A stretch of 64,000 nt of DNA from assembly GCF_019049245.1 (NCBI RefSeq), contig NZ_JAGMUK010000022.1, positions 102,960 to 166,959 on the forward strand, in the 5' to 3' direction. Position 1 is the stretch's first letter. Each line of letters starts with the position of its first letter. The DNA comes from Streptomyces sp. AC555_RSS877 (GTDB lineage Bacteria; Actinomycetota; Actinomycetes; Streptomycetales; Streptomycetaceae). Made by a program: the position numbers and the translations under genes. Under the pieces are notes generated by a model, which had not been told where the DNA came from, ran no database searches, and saw only the letters and a program-made list of their open reading frames with translations. Shown here one piece after another: positions 53,540 through 62,381 of this stretch.

Positions 53540-54415
53540 GAGCGATTGCTATCTGCGGGGGCTGATGCTGGACGGCCGACGCAAGTCGATCCAGCCGATG
53601 GCGCAGCGGCTGCCGGACGGGAACATGCAGGCCCTGGAGCAGTTCGTCAACCAGTCGCCGTGGCAGTGGACGCCGGTGCGGCGGCGGATCGCCGAGCGGC
53701 TGGTCCAGGTCGTCAAGCCCGAGGTGTGGGTCATCGACGACGTCGCGTTTCCCAAGTGCGGGCGGGCGTCGGTGGGGGTGGCCCGGCAGTACTGCGGGGC
53801 ACTGGGGAAGCGGGCAACCTGCCAGGTCGCCGTCAGTGTGCATGCGGCCACGGATACCGCCTCCTGCCCACTGGAATGGGAATTGTTCCTACCCGAGGAA
53901 TGGGCGCACGACACCCGGCGTCGCACGGCTGCGGGCGTGCCCGATGAGGTGGGGCATGTGCCCAAGCCCCGCCTGACCCTGGGGCTGCTGGAGAGGCTGG
54001 CGGGTTGGCTTCCGTCGGTGCCGGTGATTGTGGCCGACTGCGGTTACGGCCGCAGTGTCTGCTTCCGCCTGGCCCTGGAGGAACGCGGCTGGTCCTACAT
54101 CGTCGCTGTCGAGCCCAAGGAGATCGCCCGCCCGGCCGGTGCCAAGCCGGAGCTGCCGCCCTACCAGGGATGGGGCCCGCCCACGTTGCCGCGCTATCGC
54201 GAGCCGGCCCGCCCCCTGCACCAACTGATCGATGCGCACACCCGCTTCGAGGACGTCACCTGACGAGAGGGCAGCAGGGCTCAGTCATCCACCGCCCTCG
54301 AGTCCGCGAACGGCATCTCCAAGATCCCCGCCAGAACGGCCGCTGCCGATGGTGTACGCCCACGGGCAACCTCGGACGCGGCGCCAGCGGAGAACTTCAG
54401 CCTGGCAGGCGGTAA
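53540..54415 (+). pseudogene. IS701-family transposase, truncated and frameshifted
   Basis: CYLRGLMLDGRRKSIQPMAQRL starts near 53548, then WVIDDVAFPKCGRASVGVARQYCG (first catalytic Asp) and VIVADCGYGRSVCFRLALEERG (second Asp) follow in the frame ending at 54263. A shift then gives REGSRAQSSTALESA, and farther RVRERHLQDP and PTGNLG in another frame. The N-terminal 80 or so residues and the C-terminus are missing. No terminal repeats are visible. Confidence 0.8.
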
Positions 54416-54568
54416 GTTCTCGATCTTGAGTTGGAGCCGCCATCGCCGCGAAGTCGCAGTCGACGGCGTTTCCAGTGCTCGCGGCGAAGTGCCAACTGCC
54501 GCATCACGGCTCGGCCGTCATCCTGATCCCACAGAATCACGGTGCCAACTATCCTCGGTATGTGACAA

Positions 54569-55381
54569 CTAACGTCTGTGGTCACACCAGGCCACCTCCT
54601 GCACCCCGCCCATGACCGTCCGCTGAAACTGCTGCAGCCACACTGTCCGCAGGATGCCGATGGCGGGCACCTCCCGCAGCCAGTCGGGAGCCGCTGACGC
54701 GAAGGCCGCCTCAAGGAACAGGTAGCCGTCGGCTGCAATGCGCCAGGTGAGCTGGGTCCGCTCGTTCTCATCACTTGGCGGCCGGTAGGAGTCCATTCGT
54801 GCCCCGTACTGTTTCTGCCAGGCCGGGGGCATCCAGGACCCGAGCCACTGGGGGGCGGTGACGGCGACTGCCTCCAGCGCGGCCCGCAGCGTCTCGCCGA
54901 CGAACTCCAGGCGGTTGAGGTCCCTCACCGCGGCAAGCACGTGCGTGGAGTCGGTGCGCTGCCGGCCCCGGCCTGCCACCAGCCCCAGCTCCGTGAGCCG
55001 TTCCAGCAGCAGATCCAGAATCTCCTCCTCCAGACTGTGGGCCAGGAGACGGTCGCGGAACCCTGTCAGCACGGTGAAATCGAAGCCCGGGTCTGTCAGA
55101 TCGAGGCCAAGCAGGTACTTCCAATCGATTCTCGCGCGCACCGCGTGGGCCGCCTGGCGGTCGGTCAGGGTCTCCGCGAACTGCAGCACGCTGACCAGCG
55201 CCAGCTGGCCCGGAGCGACACCGGGGCGGCCACGCACGCCGAACGCGGACCTGAAGACCTCGTCGTCGAACAGCGGACCGAGCGCGTCCCGCACCCGCAT
55301 CGCCAGACACCCCTTGGGAAACGCTGCCGAAGCCACCACCCGTGTTCCCTCGGGCACATCCCGACCCGAGTCCGCCCGCAT
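54569..55381 (-). pseudogene. IS1182-family transposase, N-terminal part
   Basis: FDDEVFRSAFGVRGRPGVAPGQLALVSVLQFAE and ALRARIDWKYLLGLDLTD-type blocks (here VRARIDWKYLLGLDL) are diagnostic of IS1182. The catalytic Asp in RTDSTHVLAAVRDLNR is present. The protein ends after about 270 residues, before the remaining DDE residues, so it is a 3'-truncated relic. The start is the ATG at 55381. Confidence 0.8.
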
Positions 55382-55489
55382 CGACACCCAACCCCTCCGT
55401 CCCGAGATCGAGGCGGGCTCACGACCCAAGCCCCCCCGACCTCAGGCTCCACCCCTCAACCACCCACCAAGGCGGAGATCAGAGGCATT

Positions 55490-55655
55490 CACCCAATTGG
55501 GCAACGGGGTCATCGAGACCTTCTACAACCCTCGCCGCATCCAGAAACGACTCGGCTACCTCAGCCCGATCGAGTACGAGGAGAAGCACTACGCCATCCA
55601 GGCAACGACCGAACAAGTGAAGCTGAAACCACGTCAGACCGCCCTGACCAGCTAG
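55490..55655 (+). pseudogene. IS3-family transposase C-terminal fragment
   Basis: IETFYNPRRIQKRLGYLSPIEYEEKHYA is the hallmark end of IS3-group OrfB integrase-like transposases. Only this last 50-60 residue part is present, with unrelated sequence upstream. Confidence 0.85.
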
Positions 55656-55829
55656 TCAGCCACCCCGCACAGCGGGGGAACCTCATGGGGCGGGGAGACT
55701 CATACGCAGCGGCCGTTCTCTTGAGCTTTGTGACTCGACATCTCGAAGCGTGGAGAACGGCCGCGTCCGCTGTCCCAGGAAGAACCGCAGATCAGCAGGT
55801 CGAGTGACAGGCGAGGTTAAACGCCAAGC

Positions 55830-57209
55830 TCAGTGCGTAATCCGGACCCAGCCCTCGGAAGCATTGAGAAGCACCCTGTCACCGTCACGCAGCAGCTTGG
55901 TCCCCACACGGGAACCGATGAGAGCAGGCAGTCGCATCTCGCGGGCAATGATGCTGGCGTGGCCGGTCAGGCCGCCCTCGTCCACCACCAGACCAGCGCA
56001 CCGGCTGAGGACGGGGACGAAGTCCGGGGTGGTTTGCGGTACGACCAGCACGGTGTTCGCGTCAACGAGGTGACTCTTGTTCTCCAGGGACTCGTTCCAG
56101 TCGATGACGACGACGATCCCCTCTACCAGACCCGGATAGCCGGTGCTTCCGCTCAACGGTCGGTCGCCCAGTGGCTGGAGGGGACTGAGGTGACGTTCGC
56201 GCGTAGCCTCATCAGTGCCGTTGTAGTAGAGCTCAACGAAGCCGCCGGTGCTGAGGAGGACATAGCAGGAGCGGTCTTCATCCTCCAATGGTTCCTGGTC
56301 TACCTCTTGAGTGATCAGCCCGGCGCTTTGCGGACCCAGCAGGACGCGATACTGCTCCATCAGGTACCAGAGCTTCAGCCATGTCTGCTTGGTCATGAAG
56401 CGGTGGTAGGCCAGCTCCCGGGCGCGTTCGGCCCACTCCATCACCGACTGTGGGCCGCGAAGCGGTGACGGCATGGGCGGAACGCGGCCGTCGGCGATGT
56501 CCCGCAGCCGCTGTGCCTGTTCAGCGGTTTGATCGGCTGAGCGTCGGTCCGCCTCAAGGCGGGCGCGGAGTTCGCTTTCGGTGGTTGGCTGCTTGGAGTC
56601 CCCGGCCGTCAGACAGCGCCAGGTACCCAAGTGACCTTGTAGCCGTTGCTCGGTGAGCTCGGCAGGCGCCGTGAGCACCTGCTCGAACCAGTCGAGACGT
56701 TCCTGCAGCACAAGGGGCAGTCGGCGTGGGCGCAGCAGCCAGTCCAGCGCCTCGTCGCGTTCCTGGTCGCCGAGATCGAGCGTGTCCAGGGCTTCGGCCA
56801 GCTCCCGCTCGACCGCTGCGGTCAGGTGCGGCTGGCTGCACAGGTGCAGGCCGATGGCCTCGTGGAAGAGCGGCTCGATCTTGTTCAGTTCAGTGATGGG
56901 GTCGTCGCCCGGCGTCGGGTGCCAGGGCAAGGTCTCCACCTGCCGGCTCAGGGCCTCGATGTCGCGGAAGTACGCCATCAGGCGTTCCCGGTCGGCGTAA
57001 AACGCCCGTGCCAAGGGGGCCAGACGGTCAATCTCGCGTCGATCGAGGTGAAATCCGAAGCCGTGGACGTCGCACGAGGCGATCCAGTCGTTCTCTTGGT
57101 CGCCGAGCCGGTCACGGACCAGGTTCTTGGCGTAGACCTCGTGGAGCAGGTGATGACACCAGTAGTAGTCGAGCTGGGGGGATTCCCACTGGAGGACGAA
57201 GTCAGGCAC
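55830..57209 (-). CDS. PEP-utilising (phosphohistidine) domain protein (459 aa)
   Basis: Residues about 355-459 are the swivelling phosphohistidine domain of PEP synthase/rifampin phosphotransferase: GYPGLVEGIVVVID, NTVLVVPQTTPDFVPVL and EGGLTGHASIIAREMRLPALIG, with His417 as the phosphorylated residue. The first 350 residues are helical and resemble no domain I can name; by position they correspond to the substrate-binding part of rifampin phosphotransferase-like enzymes. It lacks the ATP-grasp half, which is encoded two genes upstream (59003-59761). Its start overlaps the amidotransferase stop by 8 bp. It is the last gene of the operon. Confidence 0.8.
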   Translation of the reverse strand: MPDFVLQWESPQLDYYWCHHLLHEVYAKNLVRDRLGDQENDWIASCDVHGFGFHLDRREIDRLAPLARAFYADRERLMAYFRDIEALSRQVETLPWHPTPGDDPITELNKIEPLFHEAIGLHLCSQPHLTAAVERELAEALDTLDLGDQERDEALDWLLRPRRLPLVLQERLDWFEQVLTAPAELTEQRLQGHLGTWRCLTAGDSKQPTTESELRARLEADRRSADQTAEQAQRLRDIADGRVPPMPSPLRGPQSVMEWAERARELAYHRFMTKQTWLKLWYLMEQYRVLLGPQSAGLITQEVDQEPLEDEDRSCYVLLSTGGFVELYYNGTDEATRERHLSPLQPLGDRPLSGSTGYPGLVEGIVVVIDWNESLENKSHLVDANTVLVVPQTTPDFVPVLSRCAGLVVDEGGLTGHASIIAREMRLPALIGSRVGTKLLRDGDRVLLNASEGWVRITH

Positions 57210-59001
57210 GGTTCACCTCGTTGAAGCGCCAGGTGCTCAGGATCTGCAGCATGGCCTCGCCGGGGTTTGCGTAGAAGGTTCCGGCCTCGCAGGGCTCCAG
57301 TAGACGCTTCAGCTCATGGGGCAAGTACAGGGACTGGACGAGTCCGTCTTCGACCAATTCGGACAGGTGCTGGGCGTACAGTCGGCGCAGTGAACCGTTG
57401 TCGTGCCTCGGCTTGGGCAATGGGGCTTTCTGACGGCGCACTACATCCCTGGGAAGCAGGTCGGCGAAGGCGCCCTTGAGTACGGCTTTGCCGGTGCTTC
57501 CGTCCCCGATGTGCTCGGCCGCGCGGATACGCAGGGCCGTCTCAGCCACTTTGTGGTCGACGAACGGGACACGTACCTCGACGCTGTGCCTCATCGAGAG
57601 CGCGTCCTCGAACTCGAGGATCGCGCCCAGGCACGTGCGTACCAGATGCAGGGAGAGTTTGCGGCCGGGCTCGCCCGTTGGGTCTCCGCCCTCGACGTCG
57701 TCGAATACCTCGTTCGCGAGGTCGGGGAGTCGCACCTCGTGTTCTGGGCGCAGGATTCCCCTCAGGGGCGATGACGACCAGCGCCCATCGAAGTAGCTTC
57801 GGTAGGAGTTCCTGTGGTGTGGCTCCTGGTAGAGATTGGTGAACCAGTTCCAAATTTTCGGGTAGTAGCCATACCACATCTCGTCCGCACCCTGGCCGTT
57901 GATGAAGACACGGATGCCGTGCGCGGCGACCGTGCTGTAGATCTCGTCCCAGAGCCGGACGCGTTCGTCGTAGAGCGGGCTGCCCAGGGTGGTGACGCAC
58001 CGGTCGATCCGGTCGATGGTCCACGGGCGCAGTCTGTCGAGGACGATGTGCCGGCCGCGCAGCCCGACGAGACTCTGCGCAAGTAGCCGGGCGTAGTGCC
58101 CGTCTTCCCCGTACTCCATGCTGTCCGAGCCCAGGTCCACCGTGAACGCGGTGATGTTCTCATGGAGTTCGGCCGCCAGTGTGGTGAGGAGAGAGGAATC
58201 GAAGCCCCCGGAGAGGGCGAAGGCAAGTGGTGCGTCCGAGACGATGTGCTCGCGCACGGTCCGTCGAAGCAGCTCGTGCAGGTCCTGGGGACCGCTGCCG
58301 TCCTGAGCGGCGCTCAGCAGGTCGTAGTAGCGGCGATGCTTGGCGTGGTGGCCATGCCTCCAGGTCAAGACGCTTCCTGGAGCGAGGGCCTGTATGGGGC
58401 TGAAGGCGGTCCGCTCCGGCTGGAAGCCGATGAAGGGATCGAGGAGGATCTTGCGGGTTAGCACGTCATGGTCGATGCTGCGACGAAGAGCCGGATCGAT
58501 GCACGTCAGAGAGGTAATGTCGCTGGCGAAGAGGAGCCGCTCCGCACTGTGGTGGTAGTACAGGGGCTTGATACCGAACCGGTCCCTCGCGAGGTGCACG
58601 CTGCCGTCCGCGTGGTCGTACGCGGCGATCGCGAACATGCCCTCCAACCGGGCGATCGCGTCCGCGAAACCCCAGGTGCGGATAGCCTCGGTCACCACCT
58701 CGGAGTCGCCCGTCGTGAGGAATCTCCGACCCAGCGCCTGCAGGTGTCCGCGCAGGTGGTCGGCGTTGTAGATCTCCCCATTGAACAACACGGTGACAGT
58801 GCCGCGCGACAGCGGCTGATCGGCCACCGGGGAGAGGTCGCGGATGGAGAGCCGGGCGAAACCCATGCGCACTGAGAAGCCGTCGGACGTGAACTCGGCC
58901 TCGCGCAGCGCGTTCGGCCCACGATGTCGCATCCTCCGAAGTGCCTCGGGTAGCCGTTCCAGCAGACAAGCGTCGCCTGCCACCCCTACCAGGCCACACA
59001 T
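57202..59001 (-). CDS. Asparagine synthetase-like glutamine amidotransferase (599 aa)
   Basis: With the ATG at 59001 the protein begins MCGLVG, giving the N-terminal nucleophile Cys of Ntn glutaminases. RHRGPN, LFNGEIYN (72-79) and TGDSEV complete this domain. The synthetase domain has the PP-loop FALSGGFDSS (about 261-270) and the late segments INGQGADEMWYGYYP and LSMRHSVEVRVPFVDHKV. It should transfer ammonia from glutamine to an adenylated carboxylate or another electrophile. A GTG at 59010 would mask the Cys and is less likely. It sits between the two halves of a PEP-synthase-like enzyme. Confidence 0.87.
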   Translation of the reverse strand: MCGLVGVAGDACLLERLPEALRRMRHRGPNALREAEFTSDGFSVRMGFARLSIRDLSPVADQPLSRGTVTVLFNGEIYNADHLRGHLQALGRRFLTTGDSEVVTEAIRTWGFADAIARLEGMFAIAAYDHADGSVHLARDRFGIKPLYYHHSAERLLFASDITSLTCIDPALRRSIDHDVLTRKILLDPFIGFQPERTAFSPIQALAPGSVLTWRHGHHAKHRRYYDLLSAAQDGSGPQDLHELLRRTVREHIVSDAPLAFALSGGFDSSLLTTLAAELHENITAFTVDLGSDSMEYGEDGHYARLLAQSLVGLRGRHIVLDRLRPWTIDRIDRCVTTLGSPLYDERVRLWDEIYSTVAAHGIRVFINGQGADEMWYGYYPKIWNWFTNLYQEPHHRNSYRSYFDGRWSSSPLRGILRPEHEVRLPDLANEVFDDVEGGDPTGEPGRKLSLHLVRTCLGAILEFEDALSMRHSVEVRVPFVDHKVAETALRIRAAEHIGDGSTGKAVLKGAFADLLPRDVVRRQKAPLPKPRHDNGSLRRLYAQHLSELVEDGLVQSLYLPHELKRLLEPCEAGTFYANPGEAMLQILSTWRFNEVNRA

Positions 59002-59002
59002 G

Positions 59003-59761
59003 TCAGGCACTCCTTGCTTCGTCGGGCACGACTGTCATGGGCCGGGCCTGGAGTAGGTAGAGGGTGTCGCCGTCGTAGGCGAACTCGATGTCGACGTGGC
59101 AGCCCATTCGGTCTTGCACGTCGAGCAGCAGCCGTTCGATGCCGCCAATCTCCCTCCGGGTCAGCTTGCGGGCACTCTGCCGCAGCAGCGGAACAGCGGT
59201 CATGCGGGTGCCGTGGCTACCGGTGACGAGCTGTCTGCTCTGGTGGTGCACCTCATAGGAGGTGACAGCCCCGCTCTCAGGGTCGATGACTACACGGTCG
59301 CCGTCGATGGATCCGCTGACCAGAAGTTCACCGAGCCCACGAACGACCTCGATGACCCGGCCCCGTTCACCCGGGACGGGGTGGCAGGAGAAGGCCACAC
59401 CCGCGATCCTCGGGCGGAGCATGGTTTGCACGATCACGTCCATCCGGACGCCGTTCCGTGGAATGCCGATGCGGCCAAGGTAGGTGCGAGATCGTTTGCT
59501 GTCCGCGGACGCCCGGACCGTCCGAACCGCCTGTGCGACGTCCTCGCGTCTCACCCCGAGCATCGTGTCGAACAGGCCGGCGAAGCTGTGCTCGCTCCCG
59601 TCTTCGCAGTCGGCGGAGCTGCGCACCGCGAAGAGGTCACCGGGCAGGGCGTTCAGAGCCTGTGGGTCGACGAGCTCCCCATGCCGGACCACCGTCCATG
59701 CTGGAACGGGCGCGGACAGGGCCCAGGACTCGAGGAGGGCCAGGTTCTCAGCCTTGCTCAC
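59003..59761 (-). CDS. Stand-alone PEP-synthase ATP-grasp domain (252 aa)
   Basis: This is only the N-terminal PPDK_N domain of PEP synthase/pyruvate phosphate dikinase. FAVRSSADCEDG (44-55), HSFAGLFDTMLGV, FSCHPVPGERGRVIEVVRGLGE and the C-terminal VDIEFAYDGDTLYLLQARPMT with QARP at 238-241 are all canonical. It is truncated at the N-terminus relative to full enzymes and lacks the phosphohistidine domain, which is encoded separately at 55830-57209. It overlaps the DUF1611 gene by 4 bp. Predicted role: ATP-dependent phosphorylation of His417 of the partner protein. Confidence 0.83.
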   Translation of the reverse strand: MSKAENLALLESWALSAPVPAWTVVRHGELVDPQALNALPGDLFAVRSSADCEDGSEHSFAGLFDTMLGVRREDVAQAVRTVRASADSKRSRTYLGRIGIPRNGVRMDVIVQTMLRPRIAGVAFSCHPVPGERGRVIEVVRGLGELLVSGSIDGDRVVIDPESGAVTSYEVHHQSRQLVTGSHGTRMTAVPLLRQSARKLTRREIGGIERLLLDVQDRMGCHVDIEFAYDGDTLYLLQARPMTVVPDEARSA

Positions 59762-60765
59762 GGCTGCTCCGGGAGACGAGCCATGACCTCGGCGGTCAGC
59801 AGTGTGTCGGCTCCCTCACGTACGGGGTCGGCCACGGGCAGGCCGGTGATGGCGGACAGTTTCTCCTTCTCCGCCAGGTACTCCTCTTCGCTGACGCGGG
59901 TGGAGTCAAGACTGACCGCGATGCAGGAGGAGTCGATACCGAAGACGGTGGCAAGCCGGTCGTAGGCTTCGATGGCCTGCGGAACCGAGGGGACCTGCCA
60001 GTCGAAGCCGAGATGCTTCTCTTGGCCCACGCGCGCGCAGAGGACGTACGCCTGCGGGGCCACCGTGTGGAAGAGGGAAGCGGCCAGTCCGGAGTAGCTG
60101 GGATGGAAGATCGACCCCTGGCCCTCGACAATCACCACCTTCCCCGTGCTGTCAACGTCCATCAGCATCTGCTCGATGTGGCCGGGAACGAAATCCACCG
60201 GTATGGAGTCCAGCACGCGGCCCTGCCCTGCGATCAACATGCCGGTCTGTCCCGTCGCCAGCCACTCCACCTTTCCTCGGTGCTGCCGCAAGCCGTTGTA
60301 CAGCTGACAGGTCGCGGTCATCTTGCCGACCGCATGGGAGGTGCCGACGGTGAGGATGCGGTACGAGGCGAGCGGGTGGCCCTGGGCGATGGGGCGCTCC
60401 CCGGTGCGCAGGTGCCGCAGGTTGACCACACCGGGCAGCTCGAGTTCCTGATGCAGTCCGTTGATGATGCGAACGCCCGGGCCGGCAGCCGAGGCAAGGT
60501 CTGCGTACTGCCTCTCGGTCAGACCGCCCCCGATCGGCGCGAATCCGATGACGAGGTCGTACTCGTCCGGGACGTCGTCGAGCGTGGCGACCACGGGCGC
60601 GTCACACGTGACCGCCGGAACAATGTCCTGCGCGCGGGCCCCGCCGTGCTTGGTGTCCCAGACACTGTGGACGCGTTCCGGCGCGAACCGCACGATCCCG
60701 TAGGCGGTCTTGGCCATGTCGGCGTCGCCGAGGCTGGTGCCGGTGTAGATCACGAGAGGTCTCAT
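59758..60765 (-). CDS. DUF1611 / DgcN-like protein (335 aa)
   Basis: This is a DUF1611-family protein with a P-loop-like GTSHAVGKMT (141-150), ATGQTGMLIAG, VIVEGQGSIFHPSYSG and the IGFAPIGG N-terminal Rossmann-like domain. A characterised member, DgcN, N-acetylates D-glutamate in marine bacteria. Here it sits with a D-amino-acid-type PLP enzyme, so a D-amino acid or related amine substrate is a reasonable guess. AAGGAG precedes the ATG at 60765. Confidence 0.82.
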   Translation of the reverse strand: MRPLVIYTGTSLGDADMAKTAYGIVRFAPERVHSVWDTKHGGARAQDIVPAVTCDAPVVATLDDVPDEYDLVIGFAPIGGGLTERQYADLASAAGPGVRIINGLHQELELPGVVNLRHLRTGERPIAQGHPLASYRILTVGTSHAVGKMTATCQLYNGLRQHRGKVEWLATGQTGMLIAGQGRVLDSIPVDFVPGHIEQMLMDVDSTGKVVIVEGQGSIFHPSYSGLAASLFHTVAPQAYVLCARVGQEKHLGFDWQVPSVPQAIEAYDRLATVFGIDSSCIAVSLDSTRVSEEEYLAEKEKLSAITGLPVADPVREGADTLLTAEVMARLPEQP

Positions 60766-60845
60766 GGGAGGGGTCTCCTTGCATGGTGATGGGAAGGCAG
60801 GAGGTAAGTAGTACGGGGAGGAGGAGAGCCAGTCGCGCGGTTCCG

Positions 60846-62132
60846 TCAGAAATCCGTGGTCACGGCCCCTACGGTGAGATAGTCGTCGTCGACCATCGGC
60901 AGGTAACGCCACTTGTCGAATGCCGTACACGGGTGTGAGATCCCGCATCCCACCCACTGCCCGGGTACCAGCTCCGTTTCACGGGGCACCGACAGGTAGG
61001 CGTGCTGGTCGTTAAGGGCGGTGACGGTGCAGCCGGTGGCGGGGCGTGGCGCGGTGCCGTCGAGATCGCGGATCGTTTGCGGAACCGGAAGATCCTGGTC
61101 GTACGGTGCGTCGCGGCGGCCGAAGTCGAGGATGGCCAGCTCCGGCTCCGGGCGGGACAGTACACGGCCCCACAGTTCAAGGGCCGGACGCAGCCGGAAG
61201 GTGCTGCTCGGCTCGGCGCAGACCGAACTGCGGGCGTACATGCCGTGGTCATGGCTGACATATCCGCCGGGACGGATCAGGAGTTGGCGGTCCTGCCGCG
61301 TTCCGTACCGTGCGCACAAATGCTCGGTGACCACGTCGAAGAAGGCTCCACCCAGGCTGATCAGCACCCGTTCGACGGCGAAGAGGCCCTCCAGCCCGAT
61401 CGCCTGGGCGGTGTTTTCCAGCAGATCGCAGAACGAGGCGACCGCAGTGGTGGTGTCCGAGGCGCGGTCGCATCCGATCACGCCCTCATAACCCGCCAGA
61501 CCGACCAAGCACAACCCGGGCAAGGCGGCAACAGTGCGGGCGACGGCCACCGCTTCGGCGACACTGCGGCAACCGGCCCGGCCCTTGGCCGGCGCCATCT
61601 CCAGCAGGACCGGCAGCACCACTCCGGTACCGGCAAGTGTGAGGCGCTCATCGAGAAGTTCGGCCCCGGCGGCTGAGTCGACGTAGCACATGAAGCCGTG
61701 CTCCGGGTGGGCCCGCAAATCGTCGGCGACCCATTCGATGGCGGCGGTGTCGACCAGTTGATTGGCGAGCAGCACGTTGGCCACGCCGAATGAGCGCAGG
61801 CTGCGCACCTGGGCCACGGTGGCCGCACTCGCGCCCCAGGCGCCAGCTTGCAACTGACGGGTCACCAGTTCTCGGGACATCGCGGTCTTCGCGTGCGGCG
61901 CGAGGAGAACTCCGTGCCGGCGGCTGTAGGCAGCCATCTCCGCGATGTTGTGGTCCAGCGCGCCACGGTTGATCAGCATGATCGGGGACAGCAATGCGCC
62001 ACCGAAGAGGAAAATGCCGTCGTCCGCGACGACGAGGCCGCGGCCGGGCGCCGACTTGAAGTGAAAGGGGTTGGTGCGCTGCGCCCGTGCGGACGCTTCG
62101 ACGGTGGGTGCGGTTGCGGAAGTGAGGCTCAT
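60846..62132 (-). CDS. D-serine dehydratase/D-threonine aldolase-like PLP enzyme (428 aa)
   Basis: The N-terminal alanine-racemase-like barrel has the PLP lysine in LLAPHAKTAM (Lys82). The C-terminal domain carries GISHPCTAFDKW with His400 and Cys402, matching the HxC zinc site of D-serine dehydratases and D-threonine aldolases. The first about 45 residues are an extension. Expected chemistry is Zn/PLP-dependent dehydration, aldol cleavage or aldol formation on a D-amino acid. It starts the downstream half of the operon after a 249-bp gap. Confidence 0.82.
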   Translation of the reverse strand: MSLTSATAPTVEASARAQRTNPFHFKSAPGRGLVVADDGIFLFGGALLSPIMLINRGALDHNIAEMAAYSRRHGVLLAPHAKTAMSRELVTRQLQAGAWGASAATVAQVRSLRSFGVANVLLANQLVDTAAIEWVADDLRAHPEHGFMCYVDSAAGAELLDERLTLAGTGVVLPVLLEMAPAKGRAGCRSVAEAVAVARTVAALPGLCLVGLAGYEGVIGCDRASDTTTAVASFCDLLENTAQAIGLEGLFAVERVLISLGGAFFDVVTEHLCARYGTRQDRQLLIRPGGYVSHDHGMYARSSVCAEPSSTFRLRPALELWGRVLSRPEPELAILDFGRRDAPYDQDLPVPQTIRDLDGTAPRPATGCTVTALNDQHAYLSVPRETELVPGQWVGCGISHPCTAFDKWRYLPMVDDDYLTVGAVTTDF

Positions 62133-62381
62133 CAAGGTCTCTCAAGCGAGGCGGAGTCACACGTCGGATGTCGGGTCTCAGCGGGTGTGGAGACGTGATG
62201 GGGCGCATTACTCGGGTGTGAGCCATGAGCGCGGCGACGACGTCGGGAAGCCACAGCCTGTCAGTGAGGGAGTCAGCAGGACGGGGTGGTGCCTTGCCGA
62301 TCGGCTGTCATCGCAGGTGAGGCAGCGGACGTCCGGTCCGGACATGCGCATGCCTAGAACAGCGGAAGAGATGAACGGAAG

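Noticed and set aside
57202..59010. GTG start at 59010 for the Asn-synthetase-like gene
   Set aside because: It would place MPD before the MCG N-terminus and block the catalytic Cys, so the ATG at 59001 was chosen.
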